From the IMG/VR virus record IMGVR_UViG_3300005253_002057, positions 24,158 to 88,157 of that record: a stretch of 64,000 nucleotides of DNA. One strand, given 5' to 3'. The notes beneath the pieces were generated by a model. It made no database searches, had not been told where the DNA came from, and saw nothing but the letters and a program-made list of their open reading frames with translations. The DNA is from a virus. Both the position numbers and the translations under genes were made by a program. This document shows positions 24,013 to 33,788 of the stretch, piece after piece (positions within the stretch are counted from its first letter, which is position 1; each line of letters starts with the position of its first letter).

Positions 24013-27000
24013 AGAATCAAATGGCTTTAGTACTTATAATAATAGCAGTAGCTGTAGGACTGGTATCTTTAGGTGGGGGAATTACATCACTGGGTGTAGT
24101 TGCCCCAATCTCTTCTACAGGAGGTACAGCTCCTACACTTAGTATAGCCGCTTGTCCTGATGGAGAAACTTATACCTTTGATTCAGGTACTAGCACCTGG
24201 ACTTGTGGAAATGCTGGACATACTATACAAGATGAGGCTGTAAGTCTAGCTACAGAACCAACTCTAAACTTCACTGGAGCTGGTGTAGTCTGTGCGGATA
24301 ATCCAGGTAATACTAGAACAGACTGTACTATAACAGGAGTAGCAGGTTCAGGAGTACAGCTAGACTTAGGTAATGATGATGTAATAGAATCCACAGGCAT
24401 TACAGAAATAAATGTAGATAATGACACTAATTCTATATTTACAGAAACTCCAGCAGATCAACTATTAATAGATGCTAGTCTTAATTGGCCTATATCAGAT
24501 GACGTAAGCTGTACAGACTGTCTAAATGCCACAGAGATAGAAGATATCTATGTTCTTATTGTTGGAGACACAGTAACAGGGAATATAGACTTCGATGATG
24601 GAGTAGGGGAAAGTCCTCGTGTTCTCTTTTCCCCTCAAACAGGGACAGTCTGGGATATCTACGCAGAAGACGCAACAGATGACTTACAGATAGAAGTTAC
24701 TACTGCTGTTGCTGAAGGTCTTGATATTGTAAACACTGGTGCAGGTATTGTAGTTTTAAGTCTTGATTCTTTAGCCACAGGTGGGGCTTCTGAATGTGTA
24801 GAGGCAGACACTAATGGAGTATTAGCTCTAGCTGGTTCTGCTTGTGCATCAGGAGGTGGAGATTCAATAGAAGTAGAGGACGGAGATAATACTGGTACCT
24901 TTTCTACTATTGATACTACAGCTAGATTTGAAGACTCAGCAGATATTAACTTTTCTTTAGCAGATGGTGGGCCTGGAGGTCCTGACGATATCACTGGAAC
25001 TGTTAGGGCAAATGCAGTAGCCCTAGCTACAGATACTACTGGTGCCTTTGTTGCTACAGTAGCAGATTCTGGAAACACTAATATAACAGTAGCAGGCTCA
25101 GGAGCTGAGAATGCTGCTGTTACTTTAGATGTTATAGACGTTAACTGTACTAACTGTCTTGATGCCACTGAGATTGCAGATATCTATGTTCTAGTTGCCG
25201 GAGATGTTATGACAGGCAACCTAGATATGGATGATGGAACCACAGATTCTCCTAGAATTCTCTTCACTGTTCAAACAGGTACAGTTTGGGATATCTATGC
25301 TGAAGACACAAGTGATGATCTTCAAATAGAAGTAACTACTGGAGTAGCTGAGAATCTAGATATAGTAAATACTGGTGCTGGAACTGTAGTTCTTACATTG
25401 GACTCACTTGCTACTGGTGGGGCTTCAGAGTGTGTTCAAACTGATACAAATGGAGTCTTCTCTAATACAGGAGGAGCCTGTGGTGGGGGCAGTGTTGATC
25501 TTCAAGGAGCTTACGATAACGAAGTTAATCCAGCTCTTATTACCCTTGATAATACTATAGGAGGTATTATCTTTGATGGCGATGCTGAGCTTTCTGACCC
25601 CACCTTTACAATTAGAGATGATGGAGGATCTGTAGGAATACTTATAGATAATGATGATGAAGCAGGAAATGAGGCAAGTCCTCCTTTAAGAATAGCAAAC
25701 TCAACAGCAGCTGCTGGAGACACACAGTTTTCTTTTATAGTTACAGCAACAAGTGAGTTGGAGATAAGAGGAGATGATGACGCTGCAGACTTAACGATAG
25801 AAGCTGATGGGGATCTAGATCTGGCGGCCAATTTGACTTGCTCTAGTTGTATAGATCTAGGTGGAGAGTCAGCTGGGGCTTACGTGGCTACTGTAGCTGA
25901 TTCTGGTAATACTAATATTACTGTAGCAGGCTCTGGAGGAGAAACAGCAGCAGTTACTTTGGATGTAATAGGTGTTAACTGTACCGACTGTCTTGGAGCT
26001 ACAGAGATAACTGATATATACGTCTTAGTTGCTGGCGATGTAATGGCTGGTAACTTAGACTTTGATGATGGCACTACAGATTCTCCTAGGGTTCTATTTA
26101 GACCACAAACTGGAACTCTTTGGAATCTTTATGCAGCTGATTCTGATGATGATTTTCAAATTGAAGTAAATACTGCAGTAACAGAAGTAGTTGAGTTAAC
26201 TAATTTAGGCATAGGAGACGTAGACCTAACTCTAGATGGGGATATAAACTGTACAAACTGCATAACTTTAGCCACTGAAACTGTAGGTGCATTCGTAAAT
26301 GATATCACAGGTGGAGATGGAATATCCTCAACTGGTGGAGGTGCAGAAGACTCCACACCTACTATAGCAATAGACCTGACAGATGATGCAGATGGAACTA
26401 GTGCTACAACTGCAGCTGAAAGTGGGCTGGAGTTTCTTACCAGTGAGTTATCTTTACTTAGAGGTTGTTCCAACGGGGAGATACTAAAGTGGACTCTCGG
26501 AACTGAAGACTGGGGTTGTTCAGCAGATAGTACAGGAGGCTCCCCTACCTTTGATACTATAGCTTCAGGTACAAATACCACAGCTACAATGACCATAGAC
26601 GAAGGGGCTGAGATTATTCTAGCAACGGGGGGAATAAATGAAGCTTCTGAAGTTCTTAATACTGTACATAATGACTCAGGTGCTACACTCTTCCAGTGTA
26701 CAGCCGTTTACCTAAACGGGTTTGATATTCCAGCTGACCTTCCAGATGTTTTAATTGCTGATTCTGATGTCTCAGGAGCTGCTATAGGTCTAATATTTTC
26801 TGATGCAGTTACAGGGTCTGACGTTTTAATCGTAGTTTCAGGTCAGATGGATGACCTAGACACAGTAACGGGGGAAGGTTGGACTGTAGGAGATACATTA
26901 TATCTCAATGACTCTGGTACTTCAGCCGATAATGATTGTGGTAACACTTTAACCAATGTGCGCCCTGCCAACACTGATGACATAGTACAGGCTATAGCTA

Positions 27001-28934
27001 AAGTAGAAAGAGTTCATGCTACTAAAGGAAGATTAGAAGTCGTAGGTGCGGGTAGAGGAAATGATGTTCCTAATCTCCCTGACGATCAAGTTTGGGTAGG
27101 TAGTGCAACTAATGTAGCTACAGGAGTAACTGTTACTGACTCAGATGCAGCAACGGAGAAGCTTCAGTACGATCAAGCTACTAATACATTTATTACTGGA
27201 ACTGATGATACTGTACCGAAAGCTGGGGACTTTGCTAATGCAACCGATCTAGATCTTAATGGAGCTATCAATTGCACTGATTGCCTTAATGCTACAGAGA
27301 TTGAAGACATCTACGTTCTTATAGCTGGAGATGTTATTGAAGGCGATCTGGATTTTGATGATGGAGTCACAGACTCTCCCAAGGTACTATTCAGAGTACA
27401 AACTGGTGTAGTTTGGAGCGTCTATGCTGAAGATGGGGCTGATGATCTACAGTTTGAAGTTAACTCAGGTACTGCGGAGACTATAGACTTTATAAATCTT
27501 GGGGCTGGTGTCATAGACATTACTGTAGATGGAACTATTACTGGAACTACTGCAGTAGCTGGACCTAATGTTACTTCGGGAGCAGACCCAGGTCACACTC
27601 ACACTGGAGGTTCTCTAGGTGGCATAGACATATCTGATGATACGAATCTGACTTGTGGAACTAACTGTACCTTAACTGACGACGAGATTTCAGTAGATGA
27701 TGTCTTCGTCTTAACAGCTGGTGATACGATAGCTGGTGATCTATCGTTTGACGATGGGGTAGGTGATACACCAAAGCTTAACTTCACTCCAGCTACAGGC
27801 GATGTTTGGAATATCTATGTTGATGATGCTTCTGGTGATCTGCAGTTCGAAACTAATACAGGTGGGCAAACTAGTTTCGATTTTGTAAATCTTGGACTCG
27901 GTACTATGGCTCTGTTTCTTGATGGGGATATTGATGCTGGGAATCCCAGTGGTGGCAATTCGACTATAAGGTCATCGTCGTTTCTTATTACATCGACATG
28001 GACTAACTTCGATGACCAGGGGGAGATTCGTCTTAGTGAGCCTGATGGAGCTGGCACAGAATACATATCAATACAGGCTCCAGCAACCTTAGCATCCAAT
28101 AGACTGTGTGTTCTTGAGGATGATGCAACTCCTTTTGACCCTTGCGTCTCAGGTGCTGGCGGCGGAGATATAACAGCAGTAGGACCAGGATATTCTTCAG
28201 GAGCAGCCTTTACTGATACAGTAGTTTCTGTAGGTACAGAGATGCTGGTTTGGGAAGGAACAGCTTCTGATGCTAATGAGCTAACAATTAGTGCACCTGC
28301 TAACCCTGCTGTAGATCAAAACTTTGCATTTCCTGACGATCAGCTGGCTGATGACGACTTAATTATTGCTAACGGGGCTGGTACCTTTGAGTACAAGGCT
28401 ACTCCAGACTGCGATGCAACTAATATAAGTAGACTTCAGTATGATACTACTACTAATCTCTTTATCTGTGACACAGATCCAGTAGCCGCAGGAGAGTACG
28501 CAGCCGCATCTATAGATGGAGATGATGTAAATAGTAATATAGCAGGAGCACATCTAACCTTAACAGCAGCAGCTCCTGATACTTTAGATCTAGATGTTGA
28601 AATATTCACTAATACTACGGGAATCTGGTTTGAAGATCCTACAGCTGCTGATGACTTTGAATCTATATGGGTAGTAAATGGATTCGCAGTAACTATAACA
28701 AAGATCTGGTGCGAGTCTGATCAGACTGTAAATATGGATCTACAGATAGATGATGGTACACCAGCAGATGTCAATGGAACAGATCTTGTATGCGATGGAA
28801 CACCTGCATTTGACGAAGCAATGGGCGGAGATGCCACTATGGCTGACGGAGATAGACTAGATCTTGTTATTACATCAGTGTCAGGAACTCCTACTTGGGT
28901 AAGTATTATGTGGACTTATACAAAGGATGACTAG
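24009..28934 (+). CDS. giant repetitive fibre-like surface protein (1641 aa)
   Basis: A signal anchor (about residues 5-27) is followed by an acidic, Gly/Thr/Asp-rich, beta-repeat protein. A unit of about 95-110 residues recurs five times, starting near residues 166, 377, 654, 1085 and 1216. It begins with CT(D/N)CL-ATEI and continues through D-IYVL-GD, FDDG-SPRVLF and DDLQ-EV to NTGAG. Copies 1 and 2 also share an ATGGASEC-DTNGV end. Between copies 3 and 4 is a region with GDTLYLNDSG-like elements seen in phage fibres. Probably the main host-attachment or surface fibre, with Cys pairs that could form disulfides outside the cell. Confidence 0.65.
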   Translation: MKNQMALVLIIIAVAVGLVSLGGGITSLGVVAPISSTGGTAPTLSIAACPDGETYTFDSGTSTWTCGNAGHTIQDEAVSLATEPTLNFTGAGVVCADNPGNTRTDCTITGVAGSGVQLDLGNDDVIESTGITEINVDNDTNSIFTETPADQLLIDASLNWPISDDVSCTDCLNATEIEDIYVLIVGDTVTGNIDFDDGVGESPRVLFSPQTGTVWDIYAEDATDDLQIEVTTAVAEGLDIVNTGAGIVVLSLDSLATGGASECVEADTNGVLALAGSACASGGGDSIEVEDGDNTGTFSTIDTTARFEDSADINFSLADGGPGGPDDITGTVRANAVALATDTTGAFVATVADSGNTNITVAGSGAENAAVTLDVIDVNCTNCLDATEIADIYVLVAGDVMTGNLDMDDGTTDSPRILFTVQTGTVWDIYAEDTSDDLQIEVTTGVAENLDIVNTGAGTVVLTLDSLATGGASECVQTDTNGVFSNTGGACGGGSVDLQGAYDNEVNPALITLDNTIGGIIFDGDAELSDPTFTIRDDGGSVGILIDNDDEAGNEASPPLRIANSTAAAGDTQFSFIVTATSELEIRGDDDAADLTIEADGDLDLAANLTCSSCIDLGGESAGAYVATVADSGNTNITVAGSGGETAAVTLDVIGVNCTDCLGATEITDIYVLVAGDVMAGNLDFDDGTTDSPRVLFRPQTGTLWNLYAADSDDDFQIEVNTAVTEVVELTNLGIGDVDLTLDGDINCTNCITLATETVGAFVNDITGGDGISSTGGGAEDSTPTIAIDLTDDADGTSATTAAESGLEFLTSELSLLRGCSNGEILKWTLGTEDWGCSADSTGGSPTFDTIASGTNTTATMTIDEGAEIILATGGINEASEVLNTVHNDSGATLFQCTAVYLNGFDIPADLPDVLIADSDVSGAAIGLIFSDAVTGSDVLIVVSGQMDDLDTVTGEGWTVGDTLYLNDSGTSADNDCGNTLTNVRPANTDDIVQAIAKVERVHATKGRLEVVGAGRGNDVPNLPDDQVWVGSATNVATGVTVTDSDAATEKLQYDQATNTFITGTDDTVPKAGDFANATDLDLNGAINCTDCLNATEIEDIYVLIAGDVIEGDLDFDDGVTDSPKVLFRVQTGVVWSVYAEDGADDLQFEVNSGTAETIDFINLGAGVIDITVDGTITGTTAVAGPNVTSGADPGHTHTGGSLGGIDISDDTNLTCGTNCTLTDDEISVDDVFVLTAGDTIAGDLSFDDGVGDTPKLNFTPATGDVWNIYVDDASGDLQFETNTGGQTSFDFVNLGLGTMALFLDGDIDAGNPSGGNSTIRSSSFLITSTWTNFDDQGEIRLSEPDGAGTEYISIQAPATLASNRLCVLEDDATPFDPCVSGAGGGDITAVGPGYSSGAAFTDTVVSVGTEMLVWEGTASDANELTISAPANPAVDQNFAFPDDQLADDDLIIANGAGTFEYKATPDCDATNISRLQYDTTTNLFICDTDPVAAGEYAAASIDGDDVNSNIAGAHLTLTAAAPDTLDLDVEIFTNTTGIWFEDPTAADDFESIWVVNGFAVTITKIWCESDQTVNMDLQIDDGTPADVNGTDLVCDGTPAFDEAMGGDATMADGDRLDLVITSVSGTPTWVSIMWTYTKDD

Positions 28935-30341
28935 ATGACTAGATTGATTTTACTCGCAATTGCTCTCATTACTCTTGCCTTAACTGCAAATAGTGCTTCT
29001 GCATATGAGTCGATTCAAGCTCAAGCTAAGGTACCAGCTAATATATGTCTCATTAATTGGGAGTGGGCAACAGAGGGAGACCTTTCATTCTGGCGCATTC
29101 CTAATGCTAGCAACGCTTTAGGTACGATTGACCTTCGTTCTAGGCCTCAGTACGAGCAGAAAGGAGGTCCTCCAGAAGGCTACGCTTTGGTATCTTACGA
29201 TACTAGTGGACTATGCGTTGGGCCTACTATGCTCGTATCTCTCGGAAGTAGTCTTGATAGAGGTCTTCGCCCCGATGAGAAGATAGCCCTTGAGATAGGG
29301 ATGGGTTATGAGTTAGGAGCAATCACTTCATTAACAACTAGAGATGCTCTCTGGGAGATGTTTACTACCTTAAGTGATCCAACTGGACTAACTGGACCTA
29401 AGCCCGTTCGGAAGGAGAGCACAGGAGTTGTTCGGCTGATTCTGGGAGGCTATGGCGATATTCACTCTGAATCCTATAAAGATGATCCCATACACGTCGA
29501 TAATATTATTGCAGTATTTCAAGCAGATTATCGACGCCATAAGATTGATGGTATTACATCCTTAACGTCTCTCCAGAAATGGACTGGACATACTATGAAG
29601 TCCATTGAGGAAACCAGTGCATCGAAAGTCCTTCCTCCAGAGTATGTTACTGATGGATCGAAGGATCCTAGTACGACAGCTGGAGATACCTTCGTAGAGG
29701 CAGGAGATACAGATCTTAGTGCTCATACTGCAACAGGACCTAATGGAGGCTTCAGTTGGGATGATACCATAACTGGGGCTGGCGGAATGACTGTCATTGG
29801 CGCCAGCGATGATATTGATTCTGATAGTAATAGTACACAGGCTGCCAGAGCAGAGTCAGATTTATCTACAGATGATATGACGGTGATCTTCGATTGGGTT
29901 GCTGATGGTGGGGGTACAGGTAACTATCAAGGTGCTCTAGCCCGTCATAATAGCGCAAATCGTGAAGCCTATCTCGGGATCTATAAGCTATTCGATGGTT
30001 GGGAAGTCTATAGAATAAGTACAATTGGAGGATACACCCAACTCGGTGCAGATTTAAGTGCTGCTGATGTGCCAGACTCTACCTTACAGCTAAAGGTTGA
30101 TGGCAGTAGTATTGAGCTCTTTAGAGATGGTGTAAGCCAAGGTACGCGTACAGATACGAACATAACAGGCAATCTGAGATCTGGTATTGAAATGTCTGAG
30201 ACCGGATTTACTATGGACAATTTCGAAGCAGTGGATCTTGGGGTCGCTGCGCCTAGAAGAGTAATAAGATTAACTAAACTTTATAACGATTACTTAGAGA
30301 GACACATACAAAGAATCAGGGAACTTATAAAGCCCTCTTAA
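28935..30341 (+). CDS. secreted protein with C-terminal concanavalin-like domain (468 aa)
   Basis: Signal peptide at residues 1-23 (ending SASA). A unique alpha/beta region follows to about residue 240. Residues about 245-440 form a LamG/concanavalin-like sandwich (MTVIFDWVADGGGTGNYQGA, LQLKVDGSSIELFRDG). A basic helix ends the protein. Codon use has more CGT, CGC, CTC and ATT than nearby genes, hinting at a separate origin. It could be a virion lectin or a secreted effector; no catalytic motif is visible. Confidence 0.6.
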   Translation: MTRLILLAIALITLALTANSASAYESIQAQAKVPANICLINWEWATEGDLSFWRIPNASNALGTIDLRSRPQYEQKGGPPEGYALVSYDTSGLCVGPTMLVSLGSSLDRGLRPDEKIALEIGMGYELGAITSLTTRDALWEMFTTLSDPTGLTGPKPVRKESTGVVRLILGGYGDIHSESYKDDPIHVDNIIAVFQADYRRHKIDGITSLTSLQKWTGHTMKSIEETSASKVLPPEYVTDGSKDPSTTAGDTFVEAGDTDLSAHTATGPNGGFSWDDTITGAGGMTVIGASDDIDSDSNSTQAARAESDLSTDDMTVIFDWVADGGGTGNYQGALARHNSANREAYLGIYKLFDGWEVYRISTIGGYTQLGADLSAADVPDSTLQLKVDGSSIELFRDGVSQGTRTDTNITGNLRSGIEMSETGFTMDNFEAVDLGVAAPRRVIRLTKLYNDYLERHIQRIRELIKPS

Positions 30342-30399
30342 TGAACAAGGTATCATAACAGGCTAGAATGCTGATAAACTGACCAAGGAGAGATGTAAC

Positions 30400-30660
30400 A
30401 TGGTCGAAGCAATCAGTACTACTGGAAAAGTAAAAGCAGAAGCTAAGGTGGCTAGACACACAGTAGGAGACGTAGTTAGGGCCAGAAATCTTAGAGTAGG
30501 TGATGTAGTAAGTGTAATAGATACTAACTACAAGTTCCAAGTAGTTACCAAGACCTTCTTTGAGATAATAGCAGTACCTATTATCGAAAAGCAAACTGAC
30601 CACAGACATCGAATTCAGTTACTAAGCTTTACACAAGTTGTGTTACTAGAGAGACTCTAA
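30400..30660 (+). CDS. small beta-rich protein (86 aa)
   Basis: The ATG follows AAGGAGAG. Strands VGDVVRARNLRVGDVVSVI and KFQVVTKTFFEIIAV suggest a small beta-barrel. No family recognised. It opens the block of small proteins that runs to 39 kb. The 58-bp gap upstream contains ATGAACAAGGTATC and CTGACCAAGG, similar to the motif at 10735, but no clear promoter. Confidence 0.55.
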   Translation: MVEAISTTGKVKAEAKVARHTVGDVVRARNLRVGDVVSVIDTNYKFQVVTKTFFEIIAVPIIEKQTDHRHRIQLLSFTQVVLLERL

Positions 30661-32148
30661 ATGGCTATACAGATAGTCCTTCCAAGACAAGTAGTATTTA
30701 CTATTGAGTCTAATAAAGGGCTAATACAACAGTTCGAGAAAGCTGGGCGCCCTGAGTTCGCAGAGCCTTTTCTTGATGCTATAGAAGAAAATCCTAATGC
30801 TCAATCATTCATCGTAGAACTTGAGCCAACTATGGTTCTAAGACTAAGAGACTTTCTATCCTCTAGAAGGTCTGAATCTTTTACAGTTCTCAAGACTGCA
30901 CTCAAAAGTCTAGAAGCAGGGGCAAAGCCCATAAGGCAACAAGATGTTCTTAGAGTGGCACTTGCTCAATTAGGATTTAATAGACTCGAGCAGATACAGT
31001 CAGAAGCTGATAGGGAACAATTAGCCATAGCCTTATCTAATCAAGGGGCTAAGCCACAACAAGTTACTAGAGCGCTGCAAAGGGCAGTGCAGAGAACTAG
31101 GCTCAAAGGAGACACAGATTCTAGGCAAAATATAATAGCTATAGCTAGATCCTTAAGAACCTTTGAGATAATTGGTCGAGAAGCTAAAGGACAAACTAGC
31201 CTTTTTCCTTCGTCAGAAAGAGCTGCTTCCAGACCCTTGATAGCGCCTGAAGTAGCTTCAGCCTTTACTAGTAAGAAGGATCGTCTACAGTCTATATTCG
31301 ATCAAAAGCGTGCCGAATTTGCTGGAAGAACAGCTGGAATAATAGAAGGAGCCATATCACAGTCTGAGAGAGAAGTTAGAAGAGCGGGAAAAGCCACTGC
31401 TAGAGGAGCTGGAAAAGGAGCTCTAATAGCAGGTAAAGGTGTGCTTATAGGTAGTAAAGCAGCTGTTAGAGTAGGATTACCTGCAGCAAAAAGAGGGGCT
31501 AGAAAAGGGCATGCTCTAGCCAGACAAGCTGCTGCTGCTACAAGACCTCAATTAGCCCTAGCTGCAAAATTTACGAGGGAAGAAGCTATACCAGCCGCTA
31601 AACAAGTAGCTAGTGATATAGCCACTACTATAGCAACTTCTACATCCATAGCTGCTGATAGGGCCATAACAAAGGCAAGAGAGATCGGAAGAGGAATACA
31701 GTCAAGGGACAGAATAGCCATAGGTAGATTCCAAGCAGTAGAAGCAGGAAGAGAAGATAAAGCTACTAAAATTGCTAATCTTCTGTTTGAAGTAGGTATA
31801 GGGCCTAAAGAATGGAATCCCCTTAAGCCAGAAGAAAGAAGTAAATTACTTAAAGAAGCTGTTACAGATGAGGAGTTTATACAGTTAACAAGACTTATAG
31901 ACTTCCGCTTCAGTATTCCTTTTTCCCCCTTAACTAGAATAGAAGAACTTAATATACCAGAGCCAATACAAGTAGAGCCTAGTAAGACTCCTTCTAGATT
32001 AGCAGTAGGAGAGAGGCCTAGTCCTAGCTTAATAAAAGAGGCTAAGGAAAGAGCTCTGGAACTTGGAGCTTCTGAAGAGGTATCTGATAGTCTTGTAGCC
32101 TTTAATCAAGGCGTAAAAGAAAGACTAGAAAAGTTGGCAGAAAAGTAA
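30661..32148 (+). CDS. Ala/Arg-rich helical putative structural protein (495 aa)
   Basis: A folded N-terminal region (about residues 1-175) is followed by a long Ala/Gly/Arg/Lys-rich stretch (about 235-350) with repeats such as AGKATARGAGKGALIAGKG, then a helical C terminus. The basic Ala-rich part is similar in composition to the 970-residue protein at 11428. Likely a virion internal protein binding DNA or membrane; no family recognised. Confidence 0.55.
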   Translation: MAIQIVLPRQVVFTIESNKGLIQQFEKAGRPEFAEPFLDAIEENPNAQSFIVELEPTMVLRLRDFLSSRRSESFTVLKTALKSLEAGAKPIRQQDVLRVALAQLGFNRLEQIQSEADREQLAIALSNQGAKPQQVTRALQRAVQRTRLKGDTDSRQNIIAIARSLRTFEIIGREAKGQTSLFPSSERAASRPLIAPEVASAFTSKKDRLQSIFDQKRAEFAGRTAGIIEGAISQSEREVRRAGKATARGAGKGALIAGKGVLIGSKAAVRVGLPAAKRGARKGHALARQAAAATRPQLALAAKFTREEAIPAAKQVASDIATTIATSTSIAADRAITKAREIGRGIQSRDRIAIGRFQAVEAGREDKATKIANLLFEVGIGPKEWNPLKPEERSKLLKEAVTDEEFIQLTRLIDFRFSIPFSPLTRIEELNIPEPIQVEPSKTPSRLAVGERPSPSLIKEAKERALELGASEEVSDSLVAFNQGVKERLEKLAEK

Positions 32149-32711
32149 TGGCCAGACGATTTAGAAACTTTGAGCGAAGTGGAAGAGTATTTTCCTTTGA
32201 ACCTGGAGTAAAGGAAAGAAAAGGCAAGGGTGCCTTAGCCAGTATTCGTATTACTCAATCTCAGCTTACTAATAGATACAGGCTAGAAAAAGAAGAATTT
32301 GGAAGAGCTGGTTCTGGTTTAACTGAGTTAATAAAGTTAGCCCTTTTTGACAAAGCTGGGGGGCTAGCACCAATTGATGAAGTATTTGTAGAAGAACCTG
32401 CAGATATAATTCTACGATTGCAAGAGGCCAATGACTTCGCCCAGGCTCAACCAGATCTAATTCAGGAAGAGAAACGAATAAGAAGTTTACCAGTAAGAAA
32501 GACTGGTAGAGTTATTGAGACCCTAGGAAGTAACCCCAGCCAAGCGACTTTGGAGCAATTCAAGAAACAAAAGCTTTCTAGTAGACCAGATCTCCGAGCA
32601 AGACAGCTTCAAATCAGAGCCAGAGTAGCAAAGCTTGCAGAACGAGAGAGACGAGAAGCCTTAACCAATCCCAGGCTCAAAAGAATACTAGAGGCTCAGC
32701 AAGATGGCTAG
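32148..32711 (+). CDS. charged helical protein with NPRLKR motif (187 aa)
   Basis: Basic N terminus (RRFRNFERSGRVF) and a mixed-charge helical body. The C terminus RREALTNPRLKRILEAQQ matches the end segment QENPRLKRELAEAAG of the protein at 37239, suggesting a shared interaction motif. It overlaps both neighbours by a few bases. Function unknown. Confidence 0.55.
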   Translation: MARRFRNFERSGRVFSFEPGVKERKGKGALASIRITQSQLTNRYRLEKEEFGRAGSGLTELIKLALFDKAGGLAPIDEVFVEEPADIILRLQEANDFAQAQPDLIQEEKRIRSLPVRKTGRVIETLGSNPSQATLEQFKKQKLSSRPDLRARQLQIRARVAKLAERERREALTNPRLKRILEAQQDG

Positions 32712-32940
32712 ATTTCTTAAGGTCCCAGGTAGAAATAGGGGAGTAGTAATCAATACCAGCATACCTATAGGACTGGATGAAGATACTGCTGAGCAACTAC
32801 GTAATCTCATAACAAAGAATGATGGAACTATATTAGGTGTTGTAGAAAGTGGTGGAGGATTAGTTATTCAAAGCAGCTTTCCTGATAGTTCTAGTGCCAA
32901 CGCCTTCGTATTAGAAGCAGAAGAGTTTGGATTAGGGTAA
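32704..32940 (+). CDS. small alpha/beta protein (78 aa)
   Basis: Beta-alpha-beta-beta-alpha pattern with VVESGGGLVIQSSF and a final acidic helix. It weakly resembles the protein at 36775 in its final strand-helix part. No named family. Confidence 0.5.
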   Translation: MARFLKVPGRNRGVVINTSIPIGLDEDTAEQLRNLITKNDGTILGVVESGGGLVIQSSFPDSSSANAFVLEAEEFGLG

Positions 32941-33149
32941 TGTTTAAGTTTAATGATGCAGAAACAGTTTCAGCCACAGGCTTCGCAGACGCAGTTATGA
33001 TAAGAGATTTAAGAGGTGAGCTTAACCTAGAAATTGGGGAGACCTTTTCTATGAGTCAAGCCATGACTGCTCTCCAGTCAATAATAGGGTTTCGTGCAAA
33101 GAATACATTCAACAGCCTACTCCGCTCCAATCTCATAATAGAAGTTTAA
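32940..33149 (+). CDS. small winged-helix-like protein (69 aa)
   Basis: Contains a helix-turn-helix-like run (FSMSQAMTALQSIIGFRAKN) and ends TFNSLLRSNLIIEV. This matches the shared helix-Gly/Asn-strand ending of several neighbours. Starts where the previous gene stops. Probably a member of the local small-protein family. Confidence 0.5.
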   Translation: MFKFNDAETVSATGFADAVMIRDLRGELNLEIGETFSMSQAMTALQSIIGFRAKNTFNSLLRSNLIIEV

Positions 33150-33185
33150 CAGACCATCAACTTTATGAAAGGAGGTCCCGCTTAA

Positions 33186-33296
33186 ATGATTCTATCAAGA
33201 GTCTGGTCACTTCACACCAAGATGAAGGGTAAGAGAATTAAGTCTCACAAACACCCTCATGGCGGCTCGAAGCGCAAAAAGCGTAGGAAGAAGTAA
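33186..33296 (+). CDS. very basic small peptide (36 aa)
   Basis: ATG behind AGGAGG (33170-33174). About half the residues are Lys, Arg or His, ending in GGSKRKKRRKK. The composition is protamine-like and points to DNA or RNA binding, possibly genome condensation. It is shorter than usual gene-calling cut-offs. Confidence 0.5.
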   Translation: MILSRVWSLHTKMKGKRIKSHKHPHGGSKRKKRRKK

Positions 33297-33505
33297 GCAG
33301 GGTTTACGAGCGTTTTGAAAGCGCCGTAGGCACCGCCTACATTGAAGGGAGAGGTACCTTTATAAGGTTGCTTGAAACGTCTTATAAAGGCTACTAGGGA
33401 GGGACTGAAATGGACTCATATGGTTAAAAAGGCCCCTGCTAAGGGAAAGAAATAGCGAGCAAAGCGTAAGAAGATGAAGAACAGAAAGAAGAAGTATCAA
33501 AAGTA
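33297..33505 (+). ncRNA. hairpin-rich stretch with a tiny basic reading frame
   Basis: GTAGGC-ACC-GCCTAC makes a tight hairpin at 33326-33340. CCTTTATAAG (33357-33366) pairs perfectly with CTTATAAAGG (33381-33390). A basic frame from TTG 33372 to TAG 33453-33455 continues in frame after the amber codon to TAA 33504-33506, again Lys/Arg-rich. The stretch may be an RNA element, a tiny basic gene, or both. Confidence 0.35.
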
Positions 33506-33787
33506 ATGGCTGGACGATTCAATAATGTCAGAGACTTTTTTATGGTTACCGATAAAGGAGTTGACTGGATACTTGAAACTGCAGATGAGCAATCTGCGCC
33601 ATCCATCTCAGCATTTAGACTCTTCGACTTTTTAGCCTTTGGAGTAGGGAGGGAAGTCTTTGAAAATAGAAGGCCCTTTAACTTAACCCTAGTTAAGCAC
33701 AATTTAGTTAATGGGCCTAATGATGATGCCAGTCTAGAAAAGATGATAAGTGAAGCCTTAAACAGAGGTTTCGTGGCAAGACTTTAA
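33506..33787 (+). CDS. small winged-helix-like protein (93 aa)
   Basis: Helical with a C-terminal LEKMISEALNRGFVARL, the helix-Gly-strand ending seen in neighbouring genes. The ATG overlaps a TAA. No named family; likely virion-associated or DNA-binding by context. Confidence 0.5.
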   Translation: MAGRFNNVRDFFMVTDKGVDWILETADEQSAPSISAFRLFDFLAFGVGREVFENRRPFNLTLVKHNLVNGPNDDASLEKMISEALNRGFVARL

Positions 33788-33788
33788 G

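Noticed and set aside
24659-28099. Several minus-strand frames of 60-170 codons
   Set aside because: They are shadows of the repetitive fibre gene; they repeat with its units and lack start signals.
33453-33455. Genome-wide reassignment of TAG
   Set aside because: Many genes here end at TAG directly before the next start, so TAG works as a stop.
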